Source: Takakia lepidozioides (Eukaryota; Streptophyta; Takakiopsida; Takakiales; Takakiaceae). From it: a DNA stretch of 64,000 nucleotides. The notes under the pieces were generated by a model. It was not told the origin of the DNA. It searched no databases and saw only the letters and a list, made by a program, of their open reading frames with translations. The stretch's first letter is position 1, and each line of letters starts with the position of its first letter. A program made the translations under genes and the position numbers. Below are positions 21,626 to 33,804 of this stretch, in pieces. The stretch covers positions 75,496,756 through 75,560,755 of the forward strand of contig CM060731.1 in assembly GCA_030704615.1 (NCBI GenBank), written 5' to 3'.

Positions 21626-24600
21626 GATTGGAAGTACGAGGATTGAAATCCCACCTCCAAGTCGATGGGAGAACGTTTTATGAAAGAATGATAGATCTTG
21701 CACCAGAGTTCAGGGTCGCCGGCTTCACCTATATTTTATTTCCACCTTGCACAAGGGGCAAGAGATCCACAAGGGATTTGCAGGTTTTGCTCTTCTGGCC
21801 CCCAACCTCATTATCTGTCTTCTTCATTTGTTCCTCCAGCCCTTTCTTTGTTTGGCTGTGTCTGTGTGTGTATGTCTGTTTGTGTCTGTGTGCTTTCAGT
21901 GTCTATGTCAGTAAAGCCTCTCGATATGCCGCAGCTGGCAGGTGGGATGACACAGCATAGGTGAGGAAACGATTTGACTTTGAATGGGCTCAGTCAGCAG
22001 ACGGAGGGGCCAGATTCCCACAGTATCTGAAAGGGAAGGGATTTACCATAACACAGGGAGGGAATCTGGTGGCAACAACTGCAGGGTTGTCATCAAATGA
22101 GCAGCTTGTTCAATCTGAGGGCCACAGAAAGAGAAATTTAATGCTGCTAGAGAGCTTCAAGAACTCTCACTTTTTGGTTCATATTGGAAGTAAGGGGGTT
22201 GAGCATTCTGGGAGGCAGCGGAGCTGGGAGGGACTGACACACATTGGGTCCTCAGACGAAGAGGAATCAGATGGTGAGAAGAATGCAGGGGCTCATGGTT
22301 GCAAGCCTATCGTGATGGAACATGGGCAGTTTGACCCAACGGCTGCAGGTGGTGTTGCTAGGGCAGCCATAACATGTCGTTATTTGGGAAATGGAGGTGT
22401 TGCGGTACATCCTCACTATGTTGCTTTCCTTTATTTTTGGGTAAAACAAATGGAAGACTGTTGTTTGTGTGATATGTCATACTGAAAAGTAATGAAGGGT
22501 GACTGTCAGAGTAACTGTTCAGACACGGTGTGTATCCAATGCATGCTGCTACAGGTTTGGAATGAAGGCTGTGTAGTAATTCCCTGATTTCTGTATTGGA
22601 GCTACCATGGTTAGAAGCTAGGCACTTGTGTATTGCCAGTTCACTTGTAATTTATTGAAGCATCCCATAAGAATTCATGGTGGATGCGCTTCTTCATTGG
22701 GCAGGTCATCATAGGTCTTGACAATGGCATGGAAGTGAGGGGCTTCTCTCCTTCAGGGGGGCTGTCCTGGAGCCCCAGCGATTCTCTGCTCACTGTGGGC
22801 TGCAATGGCCCTATGTTCTTGGGAAGCGATGGAAGCGCAAGTTGGCCATCCTGCAACCCATTAGATTGGAATCTTATTTTGCAAATTGCAACACCCAGGA
22901 TCTCATATGTGTCCTTGTTGAGGTGCCTCTCTTCCTTATCTGGTCTCCCTCTTGTCTGTTGTTTGCTGTATATTTCCATTTGCCCTACATGTCTGCTGCT
23001 GTCGTCTCTCCCTCACTCCCTCTCTCTAGGGTACCCCAAGCCAAGCTTAACAAGTACTGCTCTCTTCCTTGCAGTCCCTTCTAAAGTTACTAAGCAACCT
23101 AGATTTTTGTGGGGCCTGTGACTGAGAGCAGAATATACTTCCAGCTACAGGTATAACAACAAATGTAGTCATGTACATGGATTCTGTCAGCATTGTGTGC
23201 CAGTCTGCAGCCCCTGGCAGCCCACCTTTGTCTGCTCCTATTGCTTGTGTTGAGGTTAGAGAGGATCACAGTTTGCCAGGTCTTGCTCTCAAGTTAGTTT
23301 TCCCACTCTCTCCCTCTTTTTCGCTCTTTTTGTACATTCATGCACTTGCAACAACTGACTAGCCTTTATACCTTCTCTATCAGTTTTCTTGGGCTTCAAC
23401 TAAATGTTCCTCCATTCATGCGACCTGGCAATGTCAGAATTGTTTGTGGTTTTTTGTTCTCTTTGTCATACTTATCTTTCATCTCAGAATACCAATTGGA
23501 GTGGAGATTTTGACAGGGTGGGAGAACAACACTCCTTCATTCTGAGGCCCATCAATCAGGCATGGGAGCACTTTGCTGTTGAGGAGAGCAGGAATCCTAC
23601 CAGGTCTCGGCCCCCAAGGGAGGCATATTCTTTGCAAGTATATTGCACATCCAGCATTGCAAATGGAATCTCCTAATCTTCCTCACTCGCTCATACCTCG
23701 GTCTCACCTCTCCCCAAACTACAAGAAAGAGCACATGCAGGGTATTGTTTTGCAATTTGTGCAGCATTTTCTGGTAGATTGGTTGTAGAATTGTATCACA
23801 TACAGAACGCTGTAGAAGTTCTGTGGATGCAGCCATTGTTCCGTAAGCCTCTGCATGGCTGCCAGATATCTGCTGGACGGATTACACTAAAATGTAGGCA
23901 TTGAAGTTTCAGTAACATGAGTAGTTGAGAATATACCCCTCAAGGTACCTGTGCCACTTTGCTAAATATTTGATAGAAAGTTAAAAGTTTCATCATGGAG
24001 ACACTTTGGGAGCATTTGGACTTGCACTCTTGTTTGAGCCCCAATTACTGCTGCCATTACCCCCCTGCCCCTGTTCAAGTCTTGATCTGAATTTAGCTGT
24101 TATTAGCTATAGAAGGGGGCATTTGTTCAATGGGGATTATCACCATTAGCAGCATGTGAACTCCGCATTTGGTTTTTAAAAATAAGGACACATTGTGACT
24201 TCATGCACAAATTTAGAAGAACAAATTTTCATGTTTGTAACAAGGATGATGTGTAGCTTAAGACCTGTGGTGACTTGGACTGCAAATATGGTTGCATGTG
24301 GCAGCCCCCACTAAAATTTCCTCTACTTAATGGTCTTGAAGGAATAGGTTTTTCGAAGGCAATTGGTGACATAAAATTGCCCAAGTATATAGAGGCGGGT
24401 TGAGAACTGATAATGACCATGCACAACCATCCTTGAAGTACATGATAGAATTCCTGCACACCTAGAGTTGGATGTCCCATGAAGTAAGGCCTTGGGTCAA
24501 TACAAAGCGACTCAGAAGGGAATGTGACTTGTTCAAGAGGCCTTGAAATAGCCCTCAAGTCAAGCCAATGTATTCACCCCCTGCTGCATTACTGCAACCT

Positions 24601-24680
24601 AAACAAGAATGACAATCCATGAGGCTCATCACTGTCACTCAGCAGGCCCCAGCTGAGTGAGGCTGAGGCTGAGTACTGAG
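21626..24680 (+). other. Unassigned exon-like fragments
   Basis: Several plus-strand stretches read like exons but match no family I recognise: VDGRTFYERMIDLAPEF with AGFTYILFPPCTRGKRS (21660-21780, ending at a GT donor), FDFEWAQSADGGARFPQYLK to about 22450 (174 aa), GLDNGMEVRGFSPSGG with LTVGCNGPMFLGSDG (22710-22900), and WSGDFDRVGEQHSFILRPI (23490-23640). Introns with pyrimidine-rich 3' ends could separate them. They might be one host gene downstream of the transposase, or DNA carried by it. The rest, 23700-24680, shows no gene; a minus-strand frame at 24229-24558 is open but unassigned. Confidence 0.3.
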
Positions 24681-24825
24681 TATGAGGAGTTCATCTTTGC
24701 ATCCATCTTTTTATTCATATATAAAGAGATCTACATTACCTATTAATCTTTTCATCCATATTTTCGTACACACTGTCTTATATTTTCGTACACACTTTCA
24801 AGTTTTATTTGGTTTCTTGTATGCT

Positions 24826-25089
24826 AAGACAAAGGCCATGGCAGACGTCAAGGGTGCTCATGCCTACATCATCAAAAGTAGATTTGAGCTAAGCATGTCT
24901 CTAGGAAACACCCTTCTCAGTTTGTATTGCAAGTGTGGGAGTGTTATGGAGGCAAACCAAGTGCTTAATAAAATTCATAAATGGAATGTTATCTCCTGGA
25001 CTGCAATGATTGCAGAATTAGCTAAGCAAGGGCATGCTGAAGATGCACTTGAACTATGCGATGTGCCCTATGCCGCTATGGGAAAGTAA
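24826..25089 (+). pseudogene. PPR-protein fragment
   Basis: One to two PPR motifs: MADVKGAHAYIIKSRFELS, LGNTLLSLYCKCGSVMEA, then NVISWTAMIAELAKQGHAEDALEL. PPR proteins of this type act in organelle RNA editing or processing. The frame ends at a stop right after the second motif, and neither the N-terminal targeting part nor the rest of the repeat array is present. It is a different PPR sequence from the family copies at 11.5 and 51.7-52.8 kb. Confidence 0.75.
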
Positions 25090-25694
25090 AAATCTTTTTG
25101 AACCTGGTTTCCTTAAACACATGTGGGTACTCTCTTACCTTGGCCCTGCAAGAGTTGGGAACTATTGCTCTATTCTAGCCTTCCCTTTTCCGATAAGACT
25201 CAACATATTGTGCAAATGGGATTGTAAACAAAACTGGATGGAGCTTCTACAGAGGCCACATTGTAATGACTTGGTCTGTTATAAGATCTTTTAGTTTTTG
25301 GCCCATGTGACATATCAGTGAAGAATGAAAGTCTACAGACATGATTGCCTTCTCATGAGCAGGAATAACAAATCTAGAGCCTGAATAAACCTCATGGGCG
25401 GTTACAAAATGCATTTTCATGTTTCTCCTCACTTTGCCAGCCAACTTAGTGATCTGCACCCAACTCCTCACTGGTGTTGTCTAGGCTAATTAAAAAAAAT
25501 TGCATCAGAGATAATTGCATCCATCAACAGTGGCTATCCACCCTCTGAGCAACTGCTCAAGTGCTCCCATGCTGTGTAGCCCTCATTTCTGGTCGCGCTC
25601 CATTTCTAGCTCAATCGATATCAAATTCCCCAAGACATGAATGACCAAACTTGTTACTGAAACAACTTGAACATGGTGCTTTTGGTTTTGCACA

Positions 25695-26252
25695 TCATGT
25701 GGAGTTGGGGGGGGGAAGACAAGGTGGGGAGAGGGGCCAAAAGGGGTACAGAGGGGAGGGTGGAGGTGGCGGTGGGGGGGGGTAGACAAGGTGGGGAGAG
25801 GGGGCAGAAGAGGACAGAAGGGAGGGTGGAGGTGGAGGTGGAGGTGGGGAGGGAGGCAAGGCGGGGGGCGGAGGAGGCGAAGGTCTCCGCGTCCTCCGCC
25901 TGGGAATATACACAGGGAACCTACATTCACACAGTAGGGTTGGTCTTCTATGCACCCTACCGTTCGCGCTACAATTCCTAAGCCATCTAAGTGATTCACA
26001 ATTTTCACTGTCACATCCTACACACCTATGCGACCTAAACTCTTCATCTGACATGATTCGTACAGGGGCCATAAGATGGATTGGTAGACCTCTCTCAATA
26101 TCCCCTGCTATCCAGCTACTCAGTTGTGACAGCCTCCAGCCATTAGCACCTTCCTTTTGGATGACTGCAAGTGGCTTGTCCAACGAAGTTGCTCTAGTTA
26201 GATGGAACTGCCATATCTGTAAGGCACATCCCCAAATTGTTATCAGTTCCAC
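25695..26252 (-). CDS. Unassigned 185-aa frame, exon-like at its start
   Basis: Not recognised. On the minus strand an acceptor-like TTACAG precedes ATATGGCAG, and the frame runs IWQFHLTRATSLDKPLAVIQ, EGANGWRLSQLSSWIAGDIE, GLPIHLMAPVRIMSDEEF, CVGCDSENCESL, then turns into a proline-rich tail made by the G-rich repeat. The first 90 codons read like ordinary protein (balanced composition, a CVGCDSENC cysteine cluster); the tail probably does not. This may be one exon of a decayed host gene. Confidence 0.25.
   Translation of the reverse strand: MELITIWGCALQIWQFHLTRATSLDKPLAVIQKEGANGWRLSQLSSWIAGDIERGLPIHLMAPVRIMSDEEFRSHRCVGCDSENCESLRWLRNCSANGRVHRRPTLLCECRFPVYIPRRRTRRPSPPPPPALPPSPPPPPPPPSLLSSSAPSPHLVYPPPPPPPPSPLYPFWPLSPPCLPPPNST
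25707..25880 (+). repeat. G-rich tract with duplicated block (G-quadruplex-prone)
   Basis: Runs of 4-10 G separated by short spacers. The phrase AGACAAGGTGGGGAGAGGGG occurs near 25717 and again near 25783, each followed by GGGAGGGTGGAGGTGG, so a block of about 66 bases is duplicated. On the minus strand it encodes a proline run inside the 25695-26252 frame. Confidence 0.6.
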
Positions 26253-26259
26253 AGTCTAA

Positions 26260-27129
26260 GTCCCAACAAGAATACCAGTGTGGGTCAGAGCCTCATCTTT
26301 GTTGTCACATTCTGGAGCGAAGAGAGACTGGAATTTCTTTGGCATCATATTCTTTATTGCTAACCTCAATAAAGAAAACCTCAAATAAATTAAAATTCAT
26401 TTGGTTGTAGACAACTGCAAAACCAGACAACTGCAGTGGAGGATCTCAAAACTCACAGAACTGAATATGTGCATAATGATTTTCTCAGATTTAAGAAAAA
26501 AACAGGAAATATGGTACTTACAAAGCAAAATCAGAGTTCGATCGTGCAGTCTTGCCCCCATTCAGGTTACCAAGCTCAGTCTTGTACTCCCTTTTCCCAA
26601 GTATAATTGCAATCACATTTTTTTTTAGTGCAATCTCTCTCTCTCTACGAGCTTTCCGTGGACGTTGTAAAGCACCATTTCATTTCATTTCTCTCTCTCC
26701 CTCTTTCATAGAATTGCGAAAGAACACCCATGTACCTCATCTGTAGACATGACTCTGATGTAGTGCAGCTGATGTAGTGCATACTGAGTAAGAGATTATA
26801 AATTTAGACAAAAGGGCCCACCATAGCAAGAACGAGAAGTTTGAAAAGGGGGGACCCACAAATAGAGATAAAAGTGCATTGATCGAGGCACTACGAGGGC
26901 ATCGGCCACCACCCAGCAACGGAGAGAAGGACTACTTCCACAAGACACACAATAGGATTAAACAACCAGACATTATAGACAAGGGGTAGAGAGAAGACGA
27001 CATTTACATACCCCAAGGCGACGATTCAATGTTGACTTTAAGTTTATTTCACAATGAATTTTCCGATTCAAAATTTGAGATGCATGTTACAAGACTAGCA
27101 GGAACTCCCTTGCAATGTGTAAGTGGTAT
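26260..27129. other. Intergenic, no gene seen
   Basis: AT-rich, with CTCTCTCT runs near 26634-26705 and no supported coding frame. It ends at the 8-bp target site of the hAT element. Confidence 0.45.
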
Positions 27130-27509
27130 GTACATACCAGTGTTGTGCGGGTACCCGCTTAGGCGGGTTGGAACCGGAACCGGAACCGGGGAGTAGCGAC
27201 AAGCCGGTTCCAAAACCGGACCCGGCGGGTATGGGTTCGTCTTCCTATTACTAAGTCCCTTTCGGCTTCTCGGTGTAGGCAATATATGAGAAATAGATGC
27301 TCAGCCAGCGATGTCCAATAACAGCGCTAAAGTGGTAAATCTATCGGCACCACAGGCAGTGGCATACGACTCCGAATCTAACAGGCCTGGCCCCGTCACC
27401 TCTCGCTCGAGCGCAGGAAGCTAGCATCGCAGGCAACAGTTTTTTTTGTTTTTTTTGTTTTTTTTGTTTTTTTTTTTTTCACGATCGTCTCTCACGTCTG
27501 TTTTTGAAT

Positions 27510-27578
27510 AGTGAGGAAGTCCACTTAGATGACAATGAGGAGTTGATTGCAGAGGCCGAGTTGTTTGAGATAAAATGA
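27510..27578 (+). pseudogene. Possible hAT transposase C-terminal tail
   Basis: SEEVHLDDNEELIAEAELF, three further residues, then a stop: an acidic tail of the kind that follows the dimerisation domain of many hAT transposases. Only about 22 codons remain, so the assignment rests on position inside a hAT element. Confidence 0.35.
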
Positions 27579-27784
27579 TTTCTTTGTGTACTCTACACAC
27601 ATTAATTTATACTCGCTTACATTGCATTATTATTATTTCATAAATTTGTATACGAATGTTGTGTTGTTTCTTTTCAACATGGTCAAAAAAATTGATATAA
27701 CTAATGGGGATTCACAAATCATTTTCAGATTTATAAAAAACGATCAAAAAATTAATATATATTTTTAAATTCAAAAAATAGAGA

Positions 27785-28095
27785 ACCGGAACCGGAAACT
27801 GGAACCGGCGGTTCCTTCCCAAAAAATACCCGGAACCGGAACCGGAATCTGCTCAGGAATTTTGGAACCGGAACCGCAACCGCTTCATAAAACAGAACCG
27901 GATCCGGAACCGGAACCGTCTCTTTAAATATACCAAGGAACCGGAACCGGCGGTTCCTTCCCAAAAAATACCCGGAACTGGAATCTGCTCAGGAATTTTG
28001 GAACCGCAACCGCAACCGCTTCATAAAACAGAACCGGATCTGGAACCGGAACCGTCTCTTTAAATATACCAAGGAACCGGAACCGGAGGTTCCTT
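27785..28095 (+). repeat. GGAACC/GGTTCC array, about 140-bp unit repeated more than twice
   Basis: A unit starting at CGGTTCCTTC and running through AATCTGCTCAGGAATTTTGG and CTTTAAATATACC recurs at about 27811, 27953 and 28089 (periods 142 and 136). Each unit contains many ACCGGAACCGG words. The left end of the element (about 27165-27230) has the same words, so the motif is subterminal on both sides and may be a transposase binding site. Confidence 0.75.
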
Positions 28096-28560
28096 CAATA
28101 TGGCAAGAACCGCACAACACTGGTACATACGTTCTCTCTAACTTTTACCCACCAAAATGTTGTAGATTTTTGCTGAGAAATCAAAAACCCACTTTCTGAA
28201 GAGATACCTAAACACACCTTTTGGTTTTGCATTATGGATTTTCTGAGGCCCTACACGCCGCCCATGGCACCATTACATGGCCCACATTCCCTTTTATAAA
28301 TGATACACTCCCTGTCCCTATCAGGACAGGATACCTGATGTAACCAACCCCCCCTTTTAAGCTCATCTGCCTCCCGAACTTGCGGCTGGGACATTGTACA
28401 CCCCTATTATTATTGTTATTAAAAAAGAATATATGTCATTGTTTTTTATTAACTTCAATAACTTAACTTCCTCCCCTTTTGTCAAAAAAAAAAAATAGAG
28501 GGGCCCTTGAAATGTATAAACTTAACGGTATTTTCATACATGGAGATGTACAGCTTTGTA

Positions 28561-29438
28561 TTTTTATTTTCTTAAGCGCCAATTTCACTAGTAGAATTTT
28601 ACGCCTCTCATTTTTGAATAATTGGGAATTTAAGGCGCACGTGTGCGCCAGGCAACGGCCCATGCACGGACGTCGGGAGCCCCCACAACCACCCGGGATG
28701 GTCTAGGTCTGCTCGCAGGTTGGGTCTGTTGGCAGGTCGGGTCGGGTCCGCTCACTCTCGCAGGTCGAGTCTCCTCGCGGGTCTTGGGTCCAACTTATTG
28801 GTCTGCTCGTCGCGCCGCAGCCCGCCCGCGGGACTTAGAAATTTTTGCGGGAAAACTCGTCCATCAAAAGGAGGGTCAATACACGTGTAGCACCAGCCAA
28901 AACCATCATTAATACATATTTGGCACAACCAAATTCGAACCTACGATCCCGTAAGTGTCACTCAATGCACCCAACCACCACACTACCGACTGCTTGCTAA
29001 TACCCAACATTTTTTTTTCTCTCTTAACCTAGAAAACAGCCGCAGTCAGCCCCAACGCCGCCTAGGGTCAGGGCCTGCGGACCCTACCTCGCAGCACACC
29101 CATCCTCGAGGCAGACTCACTCGAGTCTGAGCCTAACCTAGGGTCAGGGCTTGTGGACCCTACCTAGCGGTAGACCATACCTGGCAGACCCACCGTCTTG
29201 CGGTAGACCATACCTGGAGTAGACCCATCCTCGCAGCAGACCCACCCGGGCCGGGTAATGGGTCGCGGCGGGGCCACCCAAGGGCGCCCGACGTCCGTGT
29301 GTGGGCCCGCTGCCTGGCGCCGGCTGGCTGAGCCTTAAACTCCCAATTATTCAACAATGAGAAGCGAATTTTAGCAGGCTGAAATTTTACATATTCACTA
29401 AGACGTTCCCTAGTACTTTTAAGGAAAAAAATAAAAAT
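28561..29438. mobile_element. Foldback (long inverted repeat) element
   Basis: Left arm about 28561-28720 and right arm about 29230-29438 are inverted copies with mismatches. Landmarks: GAATAATTGGGAATTTAAGG on the left against CTTAAACTCCCAATTATTC on the right, and GCACGGACGTCGGG against CCCGACGTCCGTG. The inner parts share GGTCTGCTCGCAGG-like words on both sides. No transposase is inside. Target duplication and exact ends are unresolved because the outermost bases diverge. Confidence 0.6.
28931..28990 (-). mobile_element. tRNA-like Pol III boxes (SINE or tRNA relic), minus strand
   Basis: On the minus strand GGTTCGAATTT (28941-28931) is an almost ideal B box, and GGTAGTGTGGTGG (about 28987-28975) is an A-box-like block about 45 bases before it. 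It sits in the centre of the foldback element. A full cloverleaf was not found, so a SINE head or tRNA relic is more likely than a working tRNA. Confidence 0.4.
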
Positions 29439-29439
29439 T

Positions 29440-32400
29440 GTTTGATCAAAACTGGCAACTGCAAGCCTGCATGCTATATTCTAGGGCTAATGAAAGCTTC
29501 CACCAGATTGCCCAGTGGTCAGGTACCCAGCCCCAACTGGCAAGGGAAGAGGCCCATGTATAATTTTTATTTTTTTAATATTTTAAAAGCATGTGCTAGA
29601 GTAGGACAGACGGCCCCTAATTTGTGTTATTTTATTTTATTTAAAAAGGGACATAACTTAGAAGCCCTAAAATGAATAAAATGAAATAAAATTACTACTA
29701 TTATTATTATTATTGTCAACTTTTGGAGCAATTGGCATCATATAAGAAGTTACACTGAGCAATATAGTCTAATAGATACCCAGAAATCTCATCCGATTTT
29801 TATTTCACTTATCCTTAGTGAAATATATTTCACAGAAAAAATAAAATAAATAAGAGATATTTGATAATAATATTTACCGCAAATGTAGGAGTAACTGACT
29901 TGTCAGTTGAGTTACGATTCTGTTACTAGCAAGTCGCCAACATTAAGTACTTACCAGGGCCCACTAAACCGTATTAAATACTGTATCGTATCGTATCGTA
30001 TCTCTGTCGGATGCCGTTATATAGTAAATACCTGATCGGCAATCTGTTCAGTAGCACGCGATTGGCCAGTGCAGGAATTTATTGACCGTCGACTGTCAGA
30101 AGCTCCGACGGCAGAGATGTGTTTCAAGCTACCCTCCAATGAATGCATCCGATCAGTCTGAGGCTGTTATGTAACGGTGCTACTCAATAGGCATAGCATG
30201 AACGAAGCTCCGTTAAAGGACCCTCGTTCGTGGACGGAAACATTTGGCGTTAGTTAGTTAGAGCTAATCATTCGTTGATCATTAGCAGCGTTTTAGTTGG
30301 TTAGCTAGTGCTAGTTAGTGATTGTGTAATCATGGTTACCAATGGGGTTTATTATATATAATCTCACTATTTATTTATTTTAGAAAGAACATCGTATTCA
30401 TTACTAGTTACTACTATATTTACTACACATTAGAGGGTATATGGTAATTTTTAGTCGTCCATTTGGATATACTTTGGTTTTTTCGTTTTTTCCTTGTTAG
30501 TAGTAGGCACCTACTATTAGCCTTACGATTTATGAATTATTGTGGTACTCTGAAGTATTAAAATAAAGATAATAATGATAATAAAGCCCTCAACGGCTTC
30601 CTCCCATTTCTCTAGAAAACTAAATATATATATATTATACAACAAATTGCTCTCAAATAAGAGCATATCCTTTATCTACAAATGCAGGCCAAATGCAGAT
30701 GGCAATCTCATGTATATAAGAGCAACACAGTGTTAAAGAGAGCCATTATCATGAGCTAAGGATTCAGCAAAGCAACAACATTGAGCTGATCATGAGAGAG
30801 AGAGAGGGAGAGAGAGAGGTGCACCAAACAATATAATTCACTACTCAGATGGGTAAGCTACGTATGTTCAGTTGCTGGCCACTAGTAGGTTAGAATTAGC
30901 TTTGCTTTCAAGATCCAGGAGAGAATTTGATTGACAAGTACCCAGTGCCCACCTGAGTCTGAAACTACTATTGCATTCATGGTTCATTCTTCCTTTAAAG
31001 GAACTAATATACTCTGGACACTGTTAGATTACGGATAGTGTGACAAAAGCTATGGGCATTTGGGCGCTCCTTGATTTTCACATGCTTCTTGGTGCCCCAT
31101 CCAAACAAGAGAATGTCCCCTTCATTAAAGGCCGGAACACCCTCTCCTTTAGACAATCCAGTCATACAGCAACAAATTGGGGGTTGTACCTCAACTCAAA
31201 AATCCCGAAAGGCACTCTAAACTGGGAAAGAAATGGCAGGTGTACTATATGCCCCTGAAGTAGCTAGGAAGGTACCTTCACATCTTACCTGCTGCAAGAT
31301 CACAACAGAATAGAAGTCGCTTTGATATGAGTACCCTACACCAAAACGAGAATAATATACTATATAGTGCTCCTGCATGCAGTTGTCAAGATAGCTCCCT
31401 AAAAGCAGTGTAGCCTAATAATCATGTGCAAAAAAGAACGGTCTGAGAAGCAAGTGTGTGACTGAATTTCAGTTATTACAGCCTTCCACTAAAGTCCTTT
31501 CCAAAAAGACCAAGACCACTTGGTCAAAACTCCGCTGCAGTGCTGTCTTCGTGCCTTACACACGAAGCTGACGTGCAGAATGCTAGAAAAAAAAAGATGG
31601 GAAAGAAAGAGATGCAGTGTGTAGGTAAGTTATTAGTCTCCTTCCATCCAGCTGGTGACACACATGGATGCAGTAGGTTACTGCAAATTGATGGCGTTTG
31701 TCTTGACTTGGAGGACTGGTAGATAGCTCGAGAGTTGCGCAATCCCTGCAGACAGCCTAGGTGGTACTCACACGTGAATACTGCGCAGCAGCCAGGAGTC
31801 ATAAAGTATGCAGTGGCTGGCGTTGGCCTCCAACACTTTGTTGCACGCATTGGAGAGGGCGAGAGAGAGGTTTGACCTCCGTATTGCGTGTGTCTGTGTG
31901 TAAGGCGGAAAGGTGTCCTTTGCATGCCAAGAGAGTCTTTCCACCTGTATACTACCCGAGCATCAAAAGCATGCGGCCCCGCTTACCCAAGCACCCATCT
32001 CGCTCACTGATGATGGGGGTTTGATGATGGACGGCGGCCATACTCTGACTTCCAACATAGGGGTGTGGCTGTCATGAAGTATCGAGTTTCAAAATTTAAA
32101 CTTCCGCTTTCATGAGGCTAAGTAGATATTTGCAATGCAGACCAGAGTAATTAACCCACAAATGCTCACTAATTGCCCACAAATGCTGTGTAAAGTGTAA
32201 ACTTTAAAACATTGCCTAATCTAGTAAGTAGAGCTGCATCTTAATTTAATTAATTCATCTTAATTCAACATCTGATCAAGTCGCATTAACTTCTAATTCT
32301 GTCTTTGTCCACAAGTAATGAGAGCGATTAGCACTCGTGACTCCACAACTCAGGACTGATGTACATCCCAAGAGGGCATTAGGGCAATTAGTGAACACTT

Positions 32401-33800
32401 TCCGTGTTGTCCAATGATTAGTGAACTATGTTCCTGCTGTACAATGTGATTTGTGGGTTTAGTACCGCAATTGTATGTTTCCTCCATCACAGTGATTAGT
32501 GTGGGCAACTAAGTTATTACTAGCCTGGTCCTTTCAATAATATCAAATCCTAATTGGGCGGTTATTGTTAGCCACCCCTAAATAGTAAAGAGAGCAATAA
32601 ACCCTAATTTAATTGCCAAACGCTTACATTACATTGCGTTGTAAATACTCTGCCTGCAAGCGAAATATGCCCAAGAAAGATTAAGTTATACAATGCTGTT
32701 CATAGTCTATCTTAGAAATCTACTTTCCCTCTTTCCACACCTCTAAATTGATTGTAGTGCCAAAGTCTTGGGGGCTGGCCCAAGGGAAAGGGAGGCATTT
32801 GAAATAGAGACCGGACTCCCTAGTAGGGTAGGGAGTCCCTACCCTCCAGCCCAAGAAGTTCAGCATTTAAAAGCCACCCTCCAGCCCAAGACGGGCCCAA
32901 GATTTCCTCCGGGTTAGTTTTGTTGGAAGCTGGCCCATAAACCGTGGCCGCTCGCAGGGGACGTCGGGGAATTCCGGCGGAAACTCAAGGGTCACGGAGA
33001 ATTGACCTACGGTGGAAATGCGAATATTAAGTCTATTTGACCCAAAGATCTACGAAACAGTGTAAAGCGACGCTTACCAAACACTCTAACAATGAACAAA
33101 TTAACATCATCATCAATGACATTGCCGATGTGCATGAGGGATTGGGGTGAGATCTAGTGCTAGATATGCTAATCAAGGTGTTTAGGGACAAGCATCAATT
33201 TCACCTCTCAACGTGTTGCATTCTGGACATAAAACTGTACATGCAAAATAGTAAGTGCCAAGCTTCATGTTGACACCGTACTGGATCCAATTCCTAGAGG
33301 CCCGAGGGTCCACCAGAAGAGTGAGCAACACATTTCAAATGGAAGCTCAACAATGATCTTGTACTTTTAGAATACAGTTGGGAGGATTTTTTGAATGGGA
33401 GTGAGAATTTGGGATTTCAGGATAGAGCTTTGCCGAGAATGTGGGTGGCAGTCCGCATTTCTAAGCATACACTGAATCCCTGGCTCATGCAAAACAAAGT
33501 GTTCCGAGTCCCCCAGTCGGGCTAGTCCCTGGGATTGGTAGCCTGAAGCGAGAGTCCCACAAGGTAGCTATGTCGTGTCACCCTTACACACAGCCAAAAA
33601 CTTTATGGAGAAATTGTTAGTACCCAGCATTAGCTTATGCATTGAATGCATAGTAATTTTTAGCATGAATGCTTTAAATCGTTTTTTGATTACTGTGAGT
33701 GAGGACGTTTAATAACACCAACACCATCATGATTTTGTTCTTAATACATTCTCAACGTCTTCTATCGTTTAAGCCTGTAAGGGGTGCTATTTGTTTTTTG
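29440..33800. other. Long AT-rich region with almost no coding evidence
   Basis: Contains an ATT microsatellite (about 29690-29715), a CGTAT repeat (29986-30001), a GA-rich tract (30796-30820) and a 21-base palindrome AGGGTAGGGA-g-TCCCTACCCT (32825-32845). On the minus strand at about 31170-31035 one open stretch, GEGVPAFNEGDILLFGWGTK..., reads like an exon but is not recognised. Otherwise nothing gene-like was seen. Confidence 0.4.
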
Positions 33801-33804
33801 TGCA

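Larger units (their letters stand above)
27138..28122. mobile_element. Non-autonomous hAT transposon, 985 bp, with TIRs and perfect 8-bp TSD
   Basis: The ends are inverted: CAGTGTTGTGCGG at 27138-27150 and its complement CCGCACAACACTG at 28110-28122. The flanks are identical 8-mers GTACATAC (27130-27137 and 28123-28130). An 8-bp duplication and a CA(G)TG start are hallmarks of hAT elements. Inside are arrays of GGAACC/GGTTCC, a T-rich stretch (about 27439-27480) and a short C-terminal remnant of a transposase-like frame at 27510-27578. With no complete transposase it must depend on another copy. The intact duplication implies a fairly recent insertion. Confidence 0.9.

Noticed and set aside
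28931-28990. Functional tRNA gene on the minus strand
   Set aside because: The B box is good, but a full cloverleaf and a clear anticodon loop were not found.
31524-31925. Minus-strand 133-aa frame as a gene
   Set aside because: No domain, unusual composition, and isolated in AT-rich DNA.
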